Numbered from the stretch's first letter, positions 29,342 to 38,177 are shown. The stretch is 64,000 nucleotides of DNA from Marisediminitalea lipolytica (GCF_001758465.1 NZ_MJIC01000002.1:101765-165764), one strand, 5' to 3'. The notes: a model not told the origin generated them from the letters alone. Program-made: numbers and translations.

Positions 29342-29731
29342 TTACAGCGTTTTCAGATACGCAATAATGGCTTTACGCTGTCCTTCGTCAGACAGGCCGG
29401 CAAAGCTCATAATGTTCCCGGGTACCAGTGTTGCCGGACTTTGCAGCCATTTATCCAGACTTGCCTCATCCCAGCTAAAGGCCGCCTCACTCAGGGCGGT
29501 GGAATAGCTAAACGTGGTCAGACTGCCAGCATCGCGCCCCACAATGCCCTGCAAACTCGGGCCAATTTTTATGCTCGCTCTGTCTGTAGTGGTATGACAC
29601 GCCTGACACACCACAAATAGCGCTTTTCCCTTGGCAGCAAGCTTTGCCTGCTCGTTGGCCATGGCCTTGTTACCGGCCAGCAAGACCAGCAAAGCGCTGC
29701 CGACTGATAAAACTGTTCTCATCTTTACCAT
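29342..29731 (-). CDS. Small periplasmic class I cytochrome c
   Basis: A mono-haem cytochrome c of 129 residues with a signal peptide (about residues 5-24, cleavage near AMA-NE). The haem site CQACH gives Cys42, Cys45 and His46. A methionine in NIMSFAGL is the probable sixth ligand. The fold matches the short cytochrome c550/c2 type (IGPSLQGIVGRDAGS). The gene begins 5 bp after the amine oxidase stop, which points to a direct redox partnership: in NicA2-type flavin amine oxidases a neighbouring cytochrome c (CycN) is the electron acceptor (known). Start taken as ATG at 29729-29731; ATG at 29722 also possible. Confidence 0.87.
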   Translation of the reverse strand: MVKMRTVLSVGSALLVLLAGNKAMANEQAKLAAKGKALFVVCQACHTTTDRASIKIGPSLQGIVGRDAGSLTTFSYSTALSEAAFSWDEASLDKWLQSPATLVPGNIMSFAGLSDEGQRKAIIAYLKTL

Positions 29732-29736
29732 CACGT

Positions 29737-31212
29737 TTATCCCAGACTGATAATTTCAAATGCAGCGCGTTCGCCGGACTCCAACGCAGACTCCATGCCA
29801 AAGTCATTACGACGGGTGTGCTCACCAGCAAAATGCAGGCGGTAATGGGGCTTAACGATTTCTCTGGCGAAACGATTAATCTGCCCCGGCGAATACATGT
29901 GACGGCAGCCCTGAATCATGGGGTTATTCTTCCAGCCGTACATATCAAGGAAGCGCAGTTTGCCTTTGGTAGCCGGGCGAATTCGGTTAATTTCGGCTTC
30001 CATCACTGCCAACGCCTTTTGTTTGGAGTACTGATCAATTCGTGATGCTGCGGCATCGGTAAACACCACCATAAAACGGGGCTTATCTTCATCCGGGCGT
30101 TTTTCCAGCGCCCAGAACATCTGTACGGTTTCATCACTAAAAAACGAAGGTTCAAAGCCGTCTTCTTCCCAGAAAGGCTCTTCGATAATGCCAAAGGCGC
30201 GGGAGGTATCGACGTAATCGAGTTTAAATACGCCTTCAGCCTGTTTGCCCTGCAAATCAGGGAATACCGAGACATACTGAAGCGTTGAGAAAGGTAAAGC
30301 GCTGATGACATAGTCTGATTTAAACCGGCTGCCGTCCATACAGGTCACTTCTGCACCGGTTTTGCTCATGTTTATTTTGCGTACCATTTTGCCAGTACGC
30401 ACGCTGTCACCGAGCGCGGCTGCCATAGCTTCTGGCAACCGTGAACAGCCACCTTCAATATTATTAATCAGCGCCAGTCCCTCTGACATGCCTTTGCCAT
30501 TGCCATAACCATAGGGGCGATCAACCGCCTCCTGCACATCCTTAGTAAACGCTAAATCAAACAAACCGCGATTTTTTTCCTGTAATAAGCCCAGGGCAGA
30601 AGCGGTATGGATATCGGTGGTGGCTGAAGCCAGACGAATGGCTTCTTCGGAAACGCCATGTTGTTTAAACAGGTCGTAAATCGAAATGTCATAGTCGCTG
30701 AACTGAGGGTCGAGCCAGTCGGTCAGCGATTTCAGTGGATTAAGTCCGGTTAGAATTTTTGAGCTTAATAATGCAGGAGGAATTTTTCGTTCGTCGCCCA
30801 CCGTTTTATTTACTTCGGAATGCTCCCAGTCGGTGGATTTAACCCATTGCCCGTTGACATAATTCGACATCGCCATGAGTTTGCGGTGTTCAGGGATAAG
30901 CTTTAGGTTAAACCGCTCACACAAACTAATGGTGCGGGCGTAGGATTTACCTATCTGGCTGGCTCCATACTCCGGGCGTGTCTCTACACCATCAGCGGTA
31001 TACACCCGCCCGCCAACCCGGTCGGATGCTTCCAGCACAATCACATCGTAACCGGCATCCTTTAGCATCAGAGCACTATTTAAGCCGGATAAGCCGCCGC
31101 CAATCACCGTAACCGATGTTGTTTCTGCCGCTTTGGCCCGACCGGGCGAAGCCATGGACAGTGCTGATAGCGCTAAAGCCCCTTTCATTAATTGACGTCT
31201 GTTTGTTTTCAT
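29737..31212 (-). CDS. Tat-exported flavin monoamine oxidase-family enzyme
   Basis: A 491-residue FAD enzyme. The N-terminus has a twin-arginine signal (NRRQLMKG, hydrophobic stretch, cleavage near GRA-KA), so it folds in the cytoplasm with FAD and is exported. The dinucleotide-binding motif VIGGGLSGL is at residues 36-44, with Glu61 for the ADP ribose and DRVGGR following. The C-terminal FAD segment is LHFAGEHTRRNDFGMESALESGE, spread over about residues 452-474. Its start overlaps the serine hydrolase stop by 4 bp, and a cytochrome c gene follows at once. A dehydrogenase mode with cytochrome as acceptor is likely (inference from NicA2/CycN). Substrate amine unknown. Confidence 0.87.
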   Translation of the reverse strand: MKTNRRQLMKGALALSALSMASPGRAKAAETTSVTVIGGGLSGLNSALMLKDAGYDVIVLEASDRVGGRVYTADGVETRPEYGASQIGKSYARTISLCERFNLKLIPEHRKLMAMSNYVNGQWVKSTDWEHSEVNKTVGDERKIPPALLSSKILTGLNPLKSLTDWLDPQFSDYDISIYDLFKQHGVSEEAIRLASATTDIHTASALGLLQEKNRGLFDLAFTKDVQEAVDRPYGYGNGKGMSEGLALINNIEGGCSRLPEAMAAALGDSVRTGKMVRKINMSKTGAEVTCMDGSRFKSDYVISALPFSTLQYVSVFPDLQGKQAEGVFKLDYVDTSRAFGIIEEPFWEEDGFEPSFFSDETVQMFWALEKRPDEDKPRFMVVFTDAAASRIDQYSKQKALAVMEAEINRIRPATKGKLRFLDMYGWKNNPMIQGCRHMYSPGQINRFAREIVKPHYRLHFAGEHTRRNDFGMESALESGERAAFEIISLG

Positions 31213-32411
31213 TTGTTATGTCCCGTCGGTTCTGTTGCCAGTAATAAATTAGGTAGCGCAGAGTCATCCCAGGAATGATCGGCTTTACCAATGCGCACAA
31301 TCACCATGTCAGCACTGGGAATGACATAAACCCGTTGCCCGCCGGAACCATCCAGGAAATAAACATCGTCCTGCAGAAATGCCTGTTTGGCTGGTACCAC
31401 GGCCGGAATACCTTTACCGTAGATGCGCGCCGGGTTATGCGGACTGCCGCGCCAGATTTGCCAGCCGTAATTGGGGTTGGTGGCTGACGGCCGGGTCATG
31501 GCCGCAATCCACTCGGCGGGCACAATCCGGGTATCGTTAAGCTGCCCTTGCTTAAGCAGTAACAGGCCAAACTTTAGCCAGTCCCTGGCACTGGCCTGCA
31601 GACAACAGGATGCTCGAGGACTACCACCTTCGTGATCCAGCCAAAGCCTTGCATCCGCTGCGCCTAATGGTTTCCATAAATATTCAGAAAGGAAGTCGGC
31701 GTAGCGCATCTGGCTTGTTCGCTCGATGATCCAGGCCAGATACTGAGTATTGGCATTGGCATAAAAGAATTCTTCATAAGGCGCAAAACGCATGGGCCAG
31801 TGGGCGACCGCCTGTTTAAGGTCGTCACCAAAATAGGTTTGGTAGTACGGACTGGCCGGGTCGGTGGATACCGGTGGTGTAGTAATGCCACTGGCCATCT
31901 CCAGCATGGCGCGCAGGCTTATTTCTCCCCGCGGCGTGCCAGCTAATTCTGGTAAATACCTGGCGACCGGATCATCAACACTGTTGATAAGGCCTTGCTG
32001 CTGAGCAATGCCTAGCAGCACTGCGACTACCGTTTTATGCATTGAAGCCGTATCAAAGCGGGACTGAGCGTTAAACTCGTACCAGTATTTCTCGCTTCTG
32101 ATGGCACCACCCTGCCAGTAAATAAAAGCGTAACTGTCATGTTTTTCTGCCAGTGCAATCGCCTGTGCGATAGCAGGTGAAGAAGCAGGGCTTACCGCGA
32201 GTGGCTGCTTATCATTGCCGGGGACGATTTCCAGCGGCGAATACCAGTCCACGTCATAAATAAAACGCGCCGCCGGAAAGCTCGCCATACGCGACTTCAC
32301 CAGATCAATTTGTGCCGGTGTCGGCCAGCTTTCCTGGGCCTGGCCGGATGTTAAGTAGGTCAAAAGCATAAAACTGATAGCCAATCGATAAATCACGAGA
32401 TCTCCACTCAT
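31209..32411 (-). CDS. Exported serine hydrolase, beta-lactamase/class C fold
   Basis: A 400-residue protein with a signal peptide (about residues 5-25, GQA-QE). The penicillin-binding-like active site is present: Ser123-X-X-Lys126 (SMHK) and Tyr217-X-Asn219 (YANAN). A later GSGGQRVYVIP segment probably replaces the KTG box. Such proteins include esterases, amidases and beta-lactamases. As first gene of the cassette and overlapping the amine oxidase (ATGA), it may release the amine from an ester or amide precursor (inference). Promoter presumably in the 390-bp gap shared with the LysR gene. Confidence 0.85.
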   Translation of the reverse strand: MSGDLVIYRLAISFMLLTYLTSGQAQESWPTPAQIDLVKSRMASFPAARFIYDVDWYSPLEIVPGNDKQPLAVSPASSPAIAQAIALAEKHDSYAFIYWQGGAIRSEKYWYEFNAQSRFDTASMHKTVVAVLLGIAQQQGLINSVDDPVARYLPELAGTPRGEISLRAMLEMASGITTPPVSTDPASPYYQTYFGDDLKQAVAHWPMRFAPYEEFFYANANTQYLAWIIERTSQMRYADFLSEYLWKPLGAADARLWLDHEGGSPRASCCLQASARDWLKFGLLLLKQGQLNDTRIVPAEWIAAMTRPSATNPNYGWQIWRGSPHNPARIYGKGIPAVVPAKQAFLQDDVYFLDGSGGQRVYVIPSADMVIVRIGKADHSWDDSALPNLLLATEPTGHNK

Positions 32412-32802
32412 CCCTTTGCAGCGTGACTAATAACAATGACCGTGCTTAAGAGGCTGATACAAAGAACCAACACTTCAAAGCGCCACAGTCCTCTCGCTGA
32501 AACTGCTTACTTATTGACCACGCTAGCAGCGCTGAAGAAAGTTAACTTTGACATTTGTTAAATAAAATTAAGAACGTTATTCATTCTCGACTGGACGGAT
32601 TTAATACAACATCAGGCAGGATAAGCGCTAGCGCCGGATATTTTATGCAGCATGAATGACATTCATAGGCCCTAGCTAAATTCAGCGATATTCAGCTGCA
32701 ATGAGCGGTAACCCCTTGGTTATTTGCGATTAATGGTTGCAAAGGCCGCACTTTTCATAACTAATATTCATCAATCAATGAGTGTAAAAGGTAAAATTCT
32801 GC
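32412..32802. other. Divergent intergenic region of the LysR/amine-oxidase cassette
   Basis: A 391-bp gap with promoters for both directions. It contains the 15-bp palindrome listed next and several near-copies of ATTCAT/ATGAAT (for example around 32579-32584 and 32766-32770). No small gene is supported. Confidence 0.55.
32652..32666. promoter_or_regulatory. Putative LysR-type operator (T-N11-A palindrome)
   Basis: ATGAATG-A-CATTCAT is a perfect 7-1-7 palindrome and contains T-N11-A (T32653 to A32665), the loose consensus for LysR-type regulators. It lies 137 bp before the LysR start and 240 bp before the serine hydrolase start. Binding is inferred. Confidence 0.5.
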
Positions 32803-33702
32803 GTGTTACGTGACAATTTGAACGATTTAGTGGCACTTAGCGTGGTGGTTAAAGAAGGCAGTTTTACCAAGGCTGCGCGGCAATTAGGCGTTTCACAATC
32901 TGCCTTGAGTCACGCCGTCAAAGGGCTGGAAGATCGGCTGGGTACCCGGCTGTTATCACGCAGCACCCGCAGTTTGTATCCAACCGATGCGGGCCGGCAG
33001 TTACTTAAGGTTATCGACCCCAGTTTTGCGAGTATCCAGGACGCTATCACCAACCTGGGCGAGTGGCAGGATAATCCTTCAGGTACGGTTAAAATTATCA
33101 GCTGTCGCTACGCCGCGCACGCCTTAGTCTGGCCGCGCCTGCGCAATAAGCTCAACAATTACCCTAACCTGCATATCGAACTGCTGGTAGATAACCGGGT
33201 AGACGATATCATTGCCGAGCACTATGACATGGGGATCCGTATAGAACAGGAAATCCCTAAAGACATGATCTCTTTTCCTATCAGCGAAAAAGAGGGGATG
33301 GTCATTGCCGGCTCACCTGAATACCTGGATCGCTATGGCTATCCGCAAAAACCTGAGGATTTGCTCAAGCATAACTGCATCAAAGTCAGAAAACTCAACG
33401 ACGGGCGTACTTTTGAGTGGATTCTGCAGGAAAACGGTAAACCATTTGTGCAAAAGGTAAATGGCCAGTGGACTTTCAGCGACAACGGCCACGCCTGGCA
33501 CGCCGCCCTCGATGGCGCAGGCTTAGCTTACCTGCCCTACGATCTGTTCGAATGGAAAGCCAGGGAAGGACGATTGGTACAGGTGTTAAAAGAATGGATG
33601 CCGCTGTCTCCCGGGTTTCATCTGTTCTACCCTAACCGGCGACATCATTCCCGCGCGTTCAGCCTGGTACTGGAAGCGTTGAAGTCTGAACCGACAGCCT
33701 GA
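32803..33702 (+). CDS. LysR-family transcriptional regulator
   Basis: A 299-residue regulator. The winged HTH (residues about 7-66, FTKAARQLGVSQSALSHAVKGLE) is followed by a substrate-binding co-inducer domain (about 92-295), which belongs to the CrgA/AaeR-like subgroup by pattern (MGIRIEQEIPKDM, VIAGSPEYLDRYGYP). The start is GTG at 32803 with AAGG upstream. Divergent from the serine hydrolase/amine oxidase/cytochrome/TonB receptor cassette, which it probably controls in response to a pathway metabolite (inference). Confidence 0.88.
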   Translation: MLRDNLNDLVALSVVVKEGSFTKAARQLGVSQSALSHAVKGLEDRLGTRLLSRSTRSLYPTDAGRQLLKVIDPSFASIQDAITNLGEWQDNPSGTVKIISCRYAAHALVWPRLRNKLNNYPNLHIELLVDNRVDDIIAEHYDMGIRIEQEIPKDMISFPISEKEGMVIAGSPEYLDRYGYPQKPEDLLKHNCIKVRKLNDGRTFEWILQENGKPFVQKVNGQWTFSDNGHAWHAALDGAGLAYLPYDLFEWKAREGRLVQVLKEWMPLSPGFHLFYPNRRHHSRAFSLVLEALKSEPTA

Positions 33703-33758
33703 CGCAAAAAGCGCTGGCGATAAATACCTTTGTGCATATTTGCAGTATAAGTAAATAC

Positions 33759-33816
33759 AAAAAACGTCATCCAGGCCTTTTACACTGCCTGGAACATTAT
33801 GCCTGTGGCGTTTTTG
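33759..33816 (+). terminator. Possible terminator after the LysR gene
   Basis: Inner hairpin CCAGGC/GCCTGG (33771-33776 with 33787-33792), framed by outer arms AAAAACG (33760-33766) and CGTTTTT (33809-33815). The outer arm provides a T5 tract. The long loop makes it a less certain terminator. Confidence 0.5.
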
Positions 33817-33855
33817 TTGTAGGATGCAGTTAACTCATTACAGAAAGGAAGAATA

Positions 33856-34626
33856 ATGAAGAAAGTTCTATTAATCCTGGTTATCGTTATTGCCGCCATC
33901 GTAGGTGGTGTTATGTATATTGCCAGTGGTGCCAATGATTTTATTCGCAGTCAGATTGAAATCCAGGGGACAAAGTACCTGGCCACGCCGGTTAGTGTGG
34001 CAGCCGTGGACCTGTCATTCTCAGAAGGCAGACTTACCATTTCTAACATCGATGTAGCCAATCCGGATGGATTCAGTGATGACGTTGCACTGGGACTTGG
34101 AGCTATTACCCTGGATTTAGGCAGCGCTGCCGAAGAACCTTACAAAATTCAGGAAGTAACGGTAGATGCACCAGAAATTCTCTACGAGCTGGATAGCAGT
34201 GGCCAGGGCAACCTGATAGTGCTGAAAAACAATCTTGAAGCTAACCTGCCAATAGGCGAGGCCAAAGAGCAGCCAGCCGAATCGTCCGGTCCGAGCCCTA
34301 AGCTTATTGTCGATAAAGTCATGGTAAGCAACGCCAAACTGGTGCTCAACTTTGAAAACCTGAATACCGGTGAGTTCGAGTTAGACAAGAAAACCTATGC
34401 GGTGACGCTGCCAACATTTAACGCCGGTTCGATTGGCCAGCCGGATGGCTTACCAGCCGATCAGGTTGGCGCAGCGATTGTTAAACAAATGCTGGACAAC
34501 GCCATTAAGCAAGCCAAGTCTGAGGCGAAAAAAGTTGTTGCAGATAAAGCCAAAGAAAAGCTCGAGGAAGAAAAAGACAAGTTACTGGAAAAAGGAAAGG
34601 ACAAACTGAAAGGCTTGTTTAACTAA
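33856..34626 (+). CDS. AsmA-like membrane-anchored periplasmic protein of unknown function
   Basis: A 256-residue protein. One N-terminal membrane anchor (about residues 4-22) is followed by a beta-rich region that resembles AsmA/DUF748-type domains (LSFSEGRLTISNIDVANPDGFSD is split over residues 53-75). The C-terminal 60 residues are a lysine- and glutamate-rich helical tail (EAKKVVADKAKEKLEEEKDK). Such proteins are linked to outer-membrane lipid homeostasis (known for AsmA). AGAAAGGAAG lies before the ATG. Function not established. Confidence 0.75.
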   Translation: MKKVLLILVIVIAAIVGGVMYIASGANDFIRSQIEIQGTKYLATPVSVAAVDLSFSEGRLTISNIDVANPDGFSDDVALGLGAITLDLGSAAEEPYKIQEVTVDAPEILYELDSSGQGNLIVLKNNLEANLPIGEAKEQPAESSGPSPKLIVDKVMVSNAKLVLNFENLNTGEFELDKKTYAVTLPTFNAGSIGQPDGLPADQVGAAIVKQMLDNAIKQAKSEAKKVVADKAKEKLEEEKDKLLEKGKDKLKGLFN

Positions 34627-34651
34627 GTCGTAGTTTATTCCGAATGCTTAC

Positions 34652-34695
34652 GCGAGCGGCCTGATGATTTGATTATCAGTCGCTCGCTTGTTGTT
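34652..34695. terminator. Hairpin between AsmA-like gene and yaeQ
   Basis: Stem GCGAGCG/CGCTCGC (34652-34658 with 34681-34687) with inner CTGAT/ATCAG, followed by TTGTTGTT. It lies between convergent genes. Confidence 0.7.
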
Positions 34696-34704
34696 AGTAA
34701 GCTC

Positions 34705-35253
34705 TTACAAACGTTGCTCGATTGCCACTTCAACGCTTTCTGTTTTATTTGCGCCTTCAATAGTGAGCCACATCTGGCCGTCCTGAATAGTCACCTGTAT
34801 TTGCATGGAGCGCTGAACGACATTGGCCAGAGTAGTTTCTAACTCTGCTGGCAGGGTAAATACCGACAGGTTTTTTCTGGTTTGTAACTTATTGCTCTCT
34901 TTTTTCCACCAGACATCAAAGCTATTGTCTGCATAGGCATAAATCATCATTTGCTGACTTTGGTTACAGCCTTTTTTGATGCGCTGTTCCGATGGCTGCC
35001 CCAGCTCAATCCACAGCTCAATCTCGTCGCTGTAGCTTTTTTGCCACAAGTCTGGCTCGTCATCATCGGATAATCCTTTGGTAAACTGTAGCCGCTCGTG
35101 AGCATTAGCGATAAACGCGATAATCCGCAACATCATACGCTCATCGTTTTCAGACGGATGGCGCGCAATCGTCAGATTGTGATCGTTGTAGTAGTTGCGA
35201 TCCATATCGGTAATCGATAGGTCAGCTTTAAAAATAGTCGCTTTGAGTGCCAT
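34705..35253 (-). CDS. yaeQ: YaeQ family protein
   Basis: A 182-residue cytoplasmic protein, about the length of E. coli YaeQ (181). It starts MALKATIFKADLSITDMDRNYY, spread over residues 1-22, a strong family signature, and has DEPDLWQKSYSDEIELWIELGQP in the middle. YaeQ has a PD-(D/E)XK nuclease-like fold (known), but its cellular role is unresolved. Located beside tRNA-Leu. Confidence 0.93.
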   Translation of the reverse strand: MALKATIFKADLSITDMDRNYYNDHNLTIARHPSENDERMMLRIIAFIANAHERLQFTKGLSDDDEPDLWQKSYSDEIELWIELGQPSEQRIKKGCNQSQQMMIYAYADNSFDVWWKKESNKLQTRKNLSVFTLPAELETTLANVVQRSMQIQVTIQDGQMWLTIEGANKTESVEVAIEQRL

Positions 35254-35359
35254 GGGTATCCTGAGTATTAACTATTCGCGCACAATGCATGCTTACCGAA
35301 CAGGAAAATAGACGAGTTAACGTTCAAGAAAAATAAGGGATTTTACAACTAAGAAAGGA

Positions 35360-35446
35360 TGGTGCCCAGGAGAGGACTTGAACCTCCACGGCCGTAAGGC
35401 CACTAGCACCTGAAGCTAGCGTGTCTACCAATTCCACCACCTGGGC
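35360..35446 (-). tRNA. tRNA-Leu (CAG anticodon)
   Basis: 87 nt including an encoded CCA end (TGG at 35360-35362 on the plus strand). The acceptor stem GCCCAGG/CCTGGGC pairs perfectly. The anticodon stem CTAGC/GCTAG holds loop TTCAGGT with anticodon CAG. A long variable arm (TGGCCTTACGGCC) marks a class II tRNA, and the T-arm has GGTTCAAGTCC. The sequence closely matches E. coli tRNA-Leu(CAG). Confidence 0.97.
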
Positions 35447-35510
35447 ATATGCGATTAAGCGTGTTGCTCAATGCGGGGCGAAAGATACGCTCTTGGACAT
35501 TTCTTGTCAA

Positions 35511-36215
35511 TCACTTATTTTCAATTTTTCCTAAATTTCTGCATCCGACTGCCTGAGTATGGGCAATATCCTGCAAACTCATCTTACCGGTGGGATCCAT
35601 GCTGTAATATTGCGCAAACCATAGCTGCAATGTAGCCATGGCATCATCAAGTGCATTATGCGCCGGAGCCAGCGGTAAATTAAGCCGTTGGCGGCAAACT
35701 GTGAGTGTTGCGCTGTTTGGCGGCAGCACTTCATGTTGCTTTTGTAACTGATACACCGCCAGTTTGAGCGTATCCAGCGTAATGACTTCCGGTAAATATA
35801 TCCCGTTAGCCGCCAGCACCTTGTCCAGCACCGCTAAATCCAGCCCCGCATTATGGAAAACCCATACGTGGGTGCTGGCATAGGGCGCTAACTGTTCCAG
35901 CGCGTCTTTAATATGCAGCCCATGAGAAATTTCTTCGGCGGTGAGACCATGGATCACCGGGCTTTGCTCTAAATCTCCTGATGCTCTGACGACCGAATAG
36001 TAGCAATTACTCAGGTCGATACTGCCACCGCTGCCTTCGGCCCATCCAATGGAGGTGACTTTTGACTTTTGCGGGTCCAGTGAGGTTAACTCCAAATCCA
36101 CAGCCAGTAAGGGAATATCCCGCAACATCTGGTGTTTGCGTTCTTCCGGCAGTGCGGTCCCACCACTTATCCATTGTCTTACCCGGCGCCAGAAGGAAGG
36201 TTGTTGCTGCACCAT
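35511..36215 (-). CDS. DEDDh-type 3'-5' exonuclease (DNA polymerase III epsilon-like)
   Basis: A 234-residue exonuclease. The DEDDh active site is visible: Asp40 and Glu42 (AVDLELT), an Asp in HNAGLDLAVLD, and the His/Asp of AHNALDDAMATL. An N-terminal extension of about 33 residues precedes the domain. Its start is 2 bp after the stop of the CBS/DUF294 gene, so the two form an operon. This pairing next to a symporter gene recurs near acetate-uptake loci in marine gammaproteobacteria (my general knowledge); its purpose is not known. Confidence 0.88.
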   Translation of the reverse strand: MVQQQPSFWRRVRQWISGGTALPEERKHQMLRDIPLLAVDLELTSLDPQKSKVTSIGWAEGSGGSIDLSNCYYSVVRASGDLEQSPVIHGLTAEEISHGLHIKDALEQLAPYASTHVWVFHNAGLDLAVLDKVLAANGIYLPEVITLDTLKLAVYQLQKQHEVLPPNSATLTVCRQRLNLPLAPAHNALDDAMATLQLWFAQYYSMDPTGKMSLQDIAHTQAVGCRNLGKIENK

Positions 36216-36217
36216 AC

Positions 36218-38050
36218 TCAGGACATCCCGCCGGAAAACTTCATCACGGCAGCTTGTTGAGCACGTTCAATAGCCTGAAAAGCCGCTTTAAGCTGGTGCC
36301 TTTCAATGGAGGATAAATCGCTTACTGACACCAGGTTATCGGTAACTTTATTGTGTAACTGATGACGCCAGCGCAAGCGGTTCAGAAACAGCCAGATATC
36401 CCGCAGGTTATCGGCATCCTTACTAGACAAGCCAGCCCCTGCTGGCAGCGCCGCCAGCCTTGCCAGTGTTGAAGGCATGGTCAGGCCATTGTCCAGAGCG
36501 TAGAGTCGTACCAGGTTATTAATAATAGCAATGGCACGCACCTTAAGGTCAATCGCATCTTTCACACTATGGCCTTTTTCATAGGTGAACTTCTTAAACA
36601 TGGACAAGGGCACAGAGGCATCGTTAGCCTGGCGGGCAAGCGCGGCCAGAAACATTTTTTGTTTTAACAGTGGCGCGCGGGCCATTTGCATTTTTCGGAA
36701 TAACTCCACATCACCGGCGGCGGCACGGGCATCCAGGAAAATATTAAAATACATAATGGCTTTATTGGTGGGCTGGCTCACCCAGCTTTTGGCTTCCTGA
36801 ATGGCTCCATCAAGGGATAAGCGTAAATCCGGATTGCTGGCCATAATATTACCCGGACACAGCTTGATACCGCATTTGCCCAGGCCGTTACACACGTATT
36901 CCGCCATGCCGGCAAAATAGGCGGCTTCTTCTTCGTTGGGCTCGCGCTCAAGTAATAAACCATTGTCCTGATCAGAGCCCATTGTCTGGTCCTCCCGCGC
37001 CTGTGAACCATACACTATCCAGGCATAATCCAGCGGTGCCGGGCCATTTTGCTGCTGATAATAACTAATCAGCTTGCGGGTCATAATATCGGTGGCCTGC
37101 GCCAGCACCTTGCCGGCAATATCAAAATCACCTGGCCGCTTGGCGTGCGTCGCAAAGTAGTGGGGCATTTGCCATGACAGACGAGTCAGTTCGTACAGGT
37201 TTTCGGCCTTGGATAATTCACCAATGACAAACAACACGTTGCCTTTTTGGTGACGGATCACGTCAGAGGCAGTCACCATGCCAACAGGTTGACGCGTAAT
37301 GCGGTCTACCACCGGCAGGTGATGGATATTGCGCTCGGTCATGAGTGCCATCGCGTCAAACATAGTGCGATTCTGCACAATCATCGCCGGCTGGTCGGTC
37401 ATAATAGTCCGTACCGGCAGGCTCACATCTAATCCGGTTGCCACCACACGGTTACGCAGGTCACGGTCAGTCACGATCCCCGCCAGTTTGTTATTTTCGG
37501 TTATCAACAACGACGACACATTGCTTGCGGCCATCACCGACGCCGCCTCTTGCACCGATAACTGCACATCCACTTTTACCGGCTCACGCTCGATAACTTC
37601 CGACAGAGCCTTGTACAGCCACATGGAGTTAGAGTCCTGCACGGCCTGATTTTGCAACGCCTCACTTTTGGTACTCTGAAAAAAGTTGGCAACCTGCGGC
37701 ATTTCGAGCGACTTTTTAAACGCCGCTTCACTAAAGCTGTACACTAATCCCGGGCTATCGACGACGACTTCCAGCGGATAGGTTACATTGTCAATCAGGC
37801 TGTGATAGCCAAAATAATCCCCTTCGCTTAAATGCCGTTCGGGGCCGTCACTGTCTTTTACCGAAAACTGACCGGACTGAATTAAGAATAACCGGCCCTC
37901 ATTTTCTTTAAGTAATGCCTGCTGATTCTCTTTGGCGAGATAAATAAGCCGGGCCTTTTTGGCCAGTTCATCCAGCATGTCGTCTTTTAACTGATCGAAA
38001 GGCGCTGATGTTTTCAAAAAGTCGGTAACTTGCTGTGGCGTGGTACTCAT
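36218..38050 (-). CDS. Cyclic-nucleotide-binding-like / CBS / DUF294 nucleotidyltransferase-like protein
   Basis: A 610-residue cytoplasmic protein. In order: a cNMP-binding-type beta-barrel (about 10-130, EGRLFLIQSGQF, HLSEGDYFGYHSLI), two CBS domains (about 155-275, VSSLLITENNKLAGIVTDRDL, IHHLPVVD), a DUF294 nucleotidyltransferase domain (about 320-460) and a DUF294 C-terminal helical domain. The nucleotidyltransferase has the GSQAREDQTMGSDQDNGLLL core with the G-S and D-X-D catalytic pattern intact, as in GlnD-type enzymes. It is probably a regulatory enzyme sensing nucleotide state; its target is unknown. Adjacent to the symporter gene (175 bp), so it may modulate acetate or monocarboxylate uptake (inference). 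Confidence 0.88.
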   Translation of the reverse strand: MSTTPQQVTDFLKTSAPFDQLKDDMLDELAKKARLIYLAKENQQALLKENEGRLFLIQSGQFSVKDSDGPERHLSEGDYFGYHSLIDNVTYPLEVVVDSPGLVYSFSEAAFKKSLEMPQVANFFQSTKSEALQNQAVQDSNSMWLYKALSEVIEREPVKVDVQLSVQEAASVMAASNVSSLLITENNKLAGIVTDRDLRNRVVATGLDVSLPVRTIMTDQPAMIVQNRTMFDAMALMTERNIHHLPVVDRITRQPVGMVTASDVIRHQKGNVLFVIGELSKAENLYELTRLSWQMPHYFATHAKRPGDFDIAGKVLAQATDIMTRKLISYYQQQNGPAPLDYAWIVYGSQAREDQTMGSDQDNGLLLEREPNEEEAAYFAGMAEYVCNGLGKCGIKLCPGNIMASNPDLRLSLDGAIQEAKSWVSQPTNKAIMYFNIFLDARAAAGDVELFRKMQMARAPLLKQKMFLAALARQANDASVPLSMFKKFTYEKGHSVKDAIDLKVRAIAIINNLVRLYALDNGLTMPSTLARLAALPAGAGLSSKDADNLRDIWLFLNRLRWRHQLHNKVTDNLVSVSDLSSIERHQLKAAFQAIERAQQAAVMKFSGGMS

Positions 38051-38131
38051 AGGCTATCCCCAAAAGCGTCTGGTCATTTATTCAGCATACCCTGTAAAGG
38101 CACCGTTCAATCTGTGCCAGATCAAGACTAC

Positions 38132-38171
38132 TTATCCCTCAGTACACCAGGTTAAATGCACTGAGGGATAA
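38132..38171. repeat. 12-bp inverted repeat upstream of the CBS/DUF294 gene
   Basis: Perfect arms TTATCCCTCAGT/ACTGAGGGATAA (38132-38143 with 38160-38171) and a 16-nt loop. It lies 80-120 bp before the CBS/DUF294 start and downstream of the symporter terminator. It could be a second terminator or a regulatory hairpin. Confidence 0.6.
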
Positions 38172-38177
38172 ATAAAG

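Noticed and set aside
29644..30045. 133-residue plus-strand frame
   Set aside because: Antisense to the cytochrome c and amine oxidase genes; low-complexity start and no domain.
35360..35446. Integration site of a mobile element at tRNA-Leu
   Set aside because: No integrase gene and no direct repeat of the tRNA 3' end was seen in the flanking sequence of this window.
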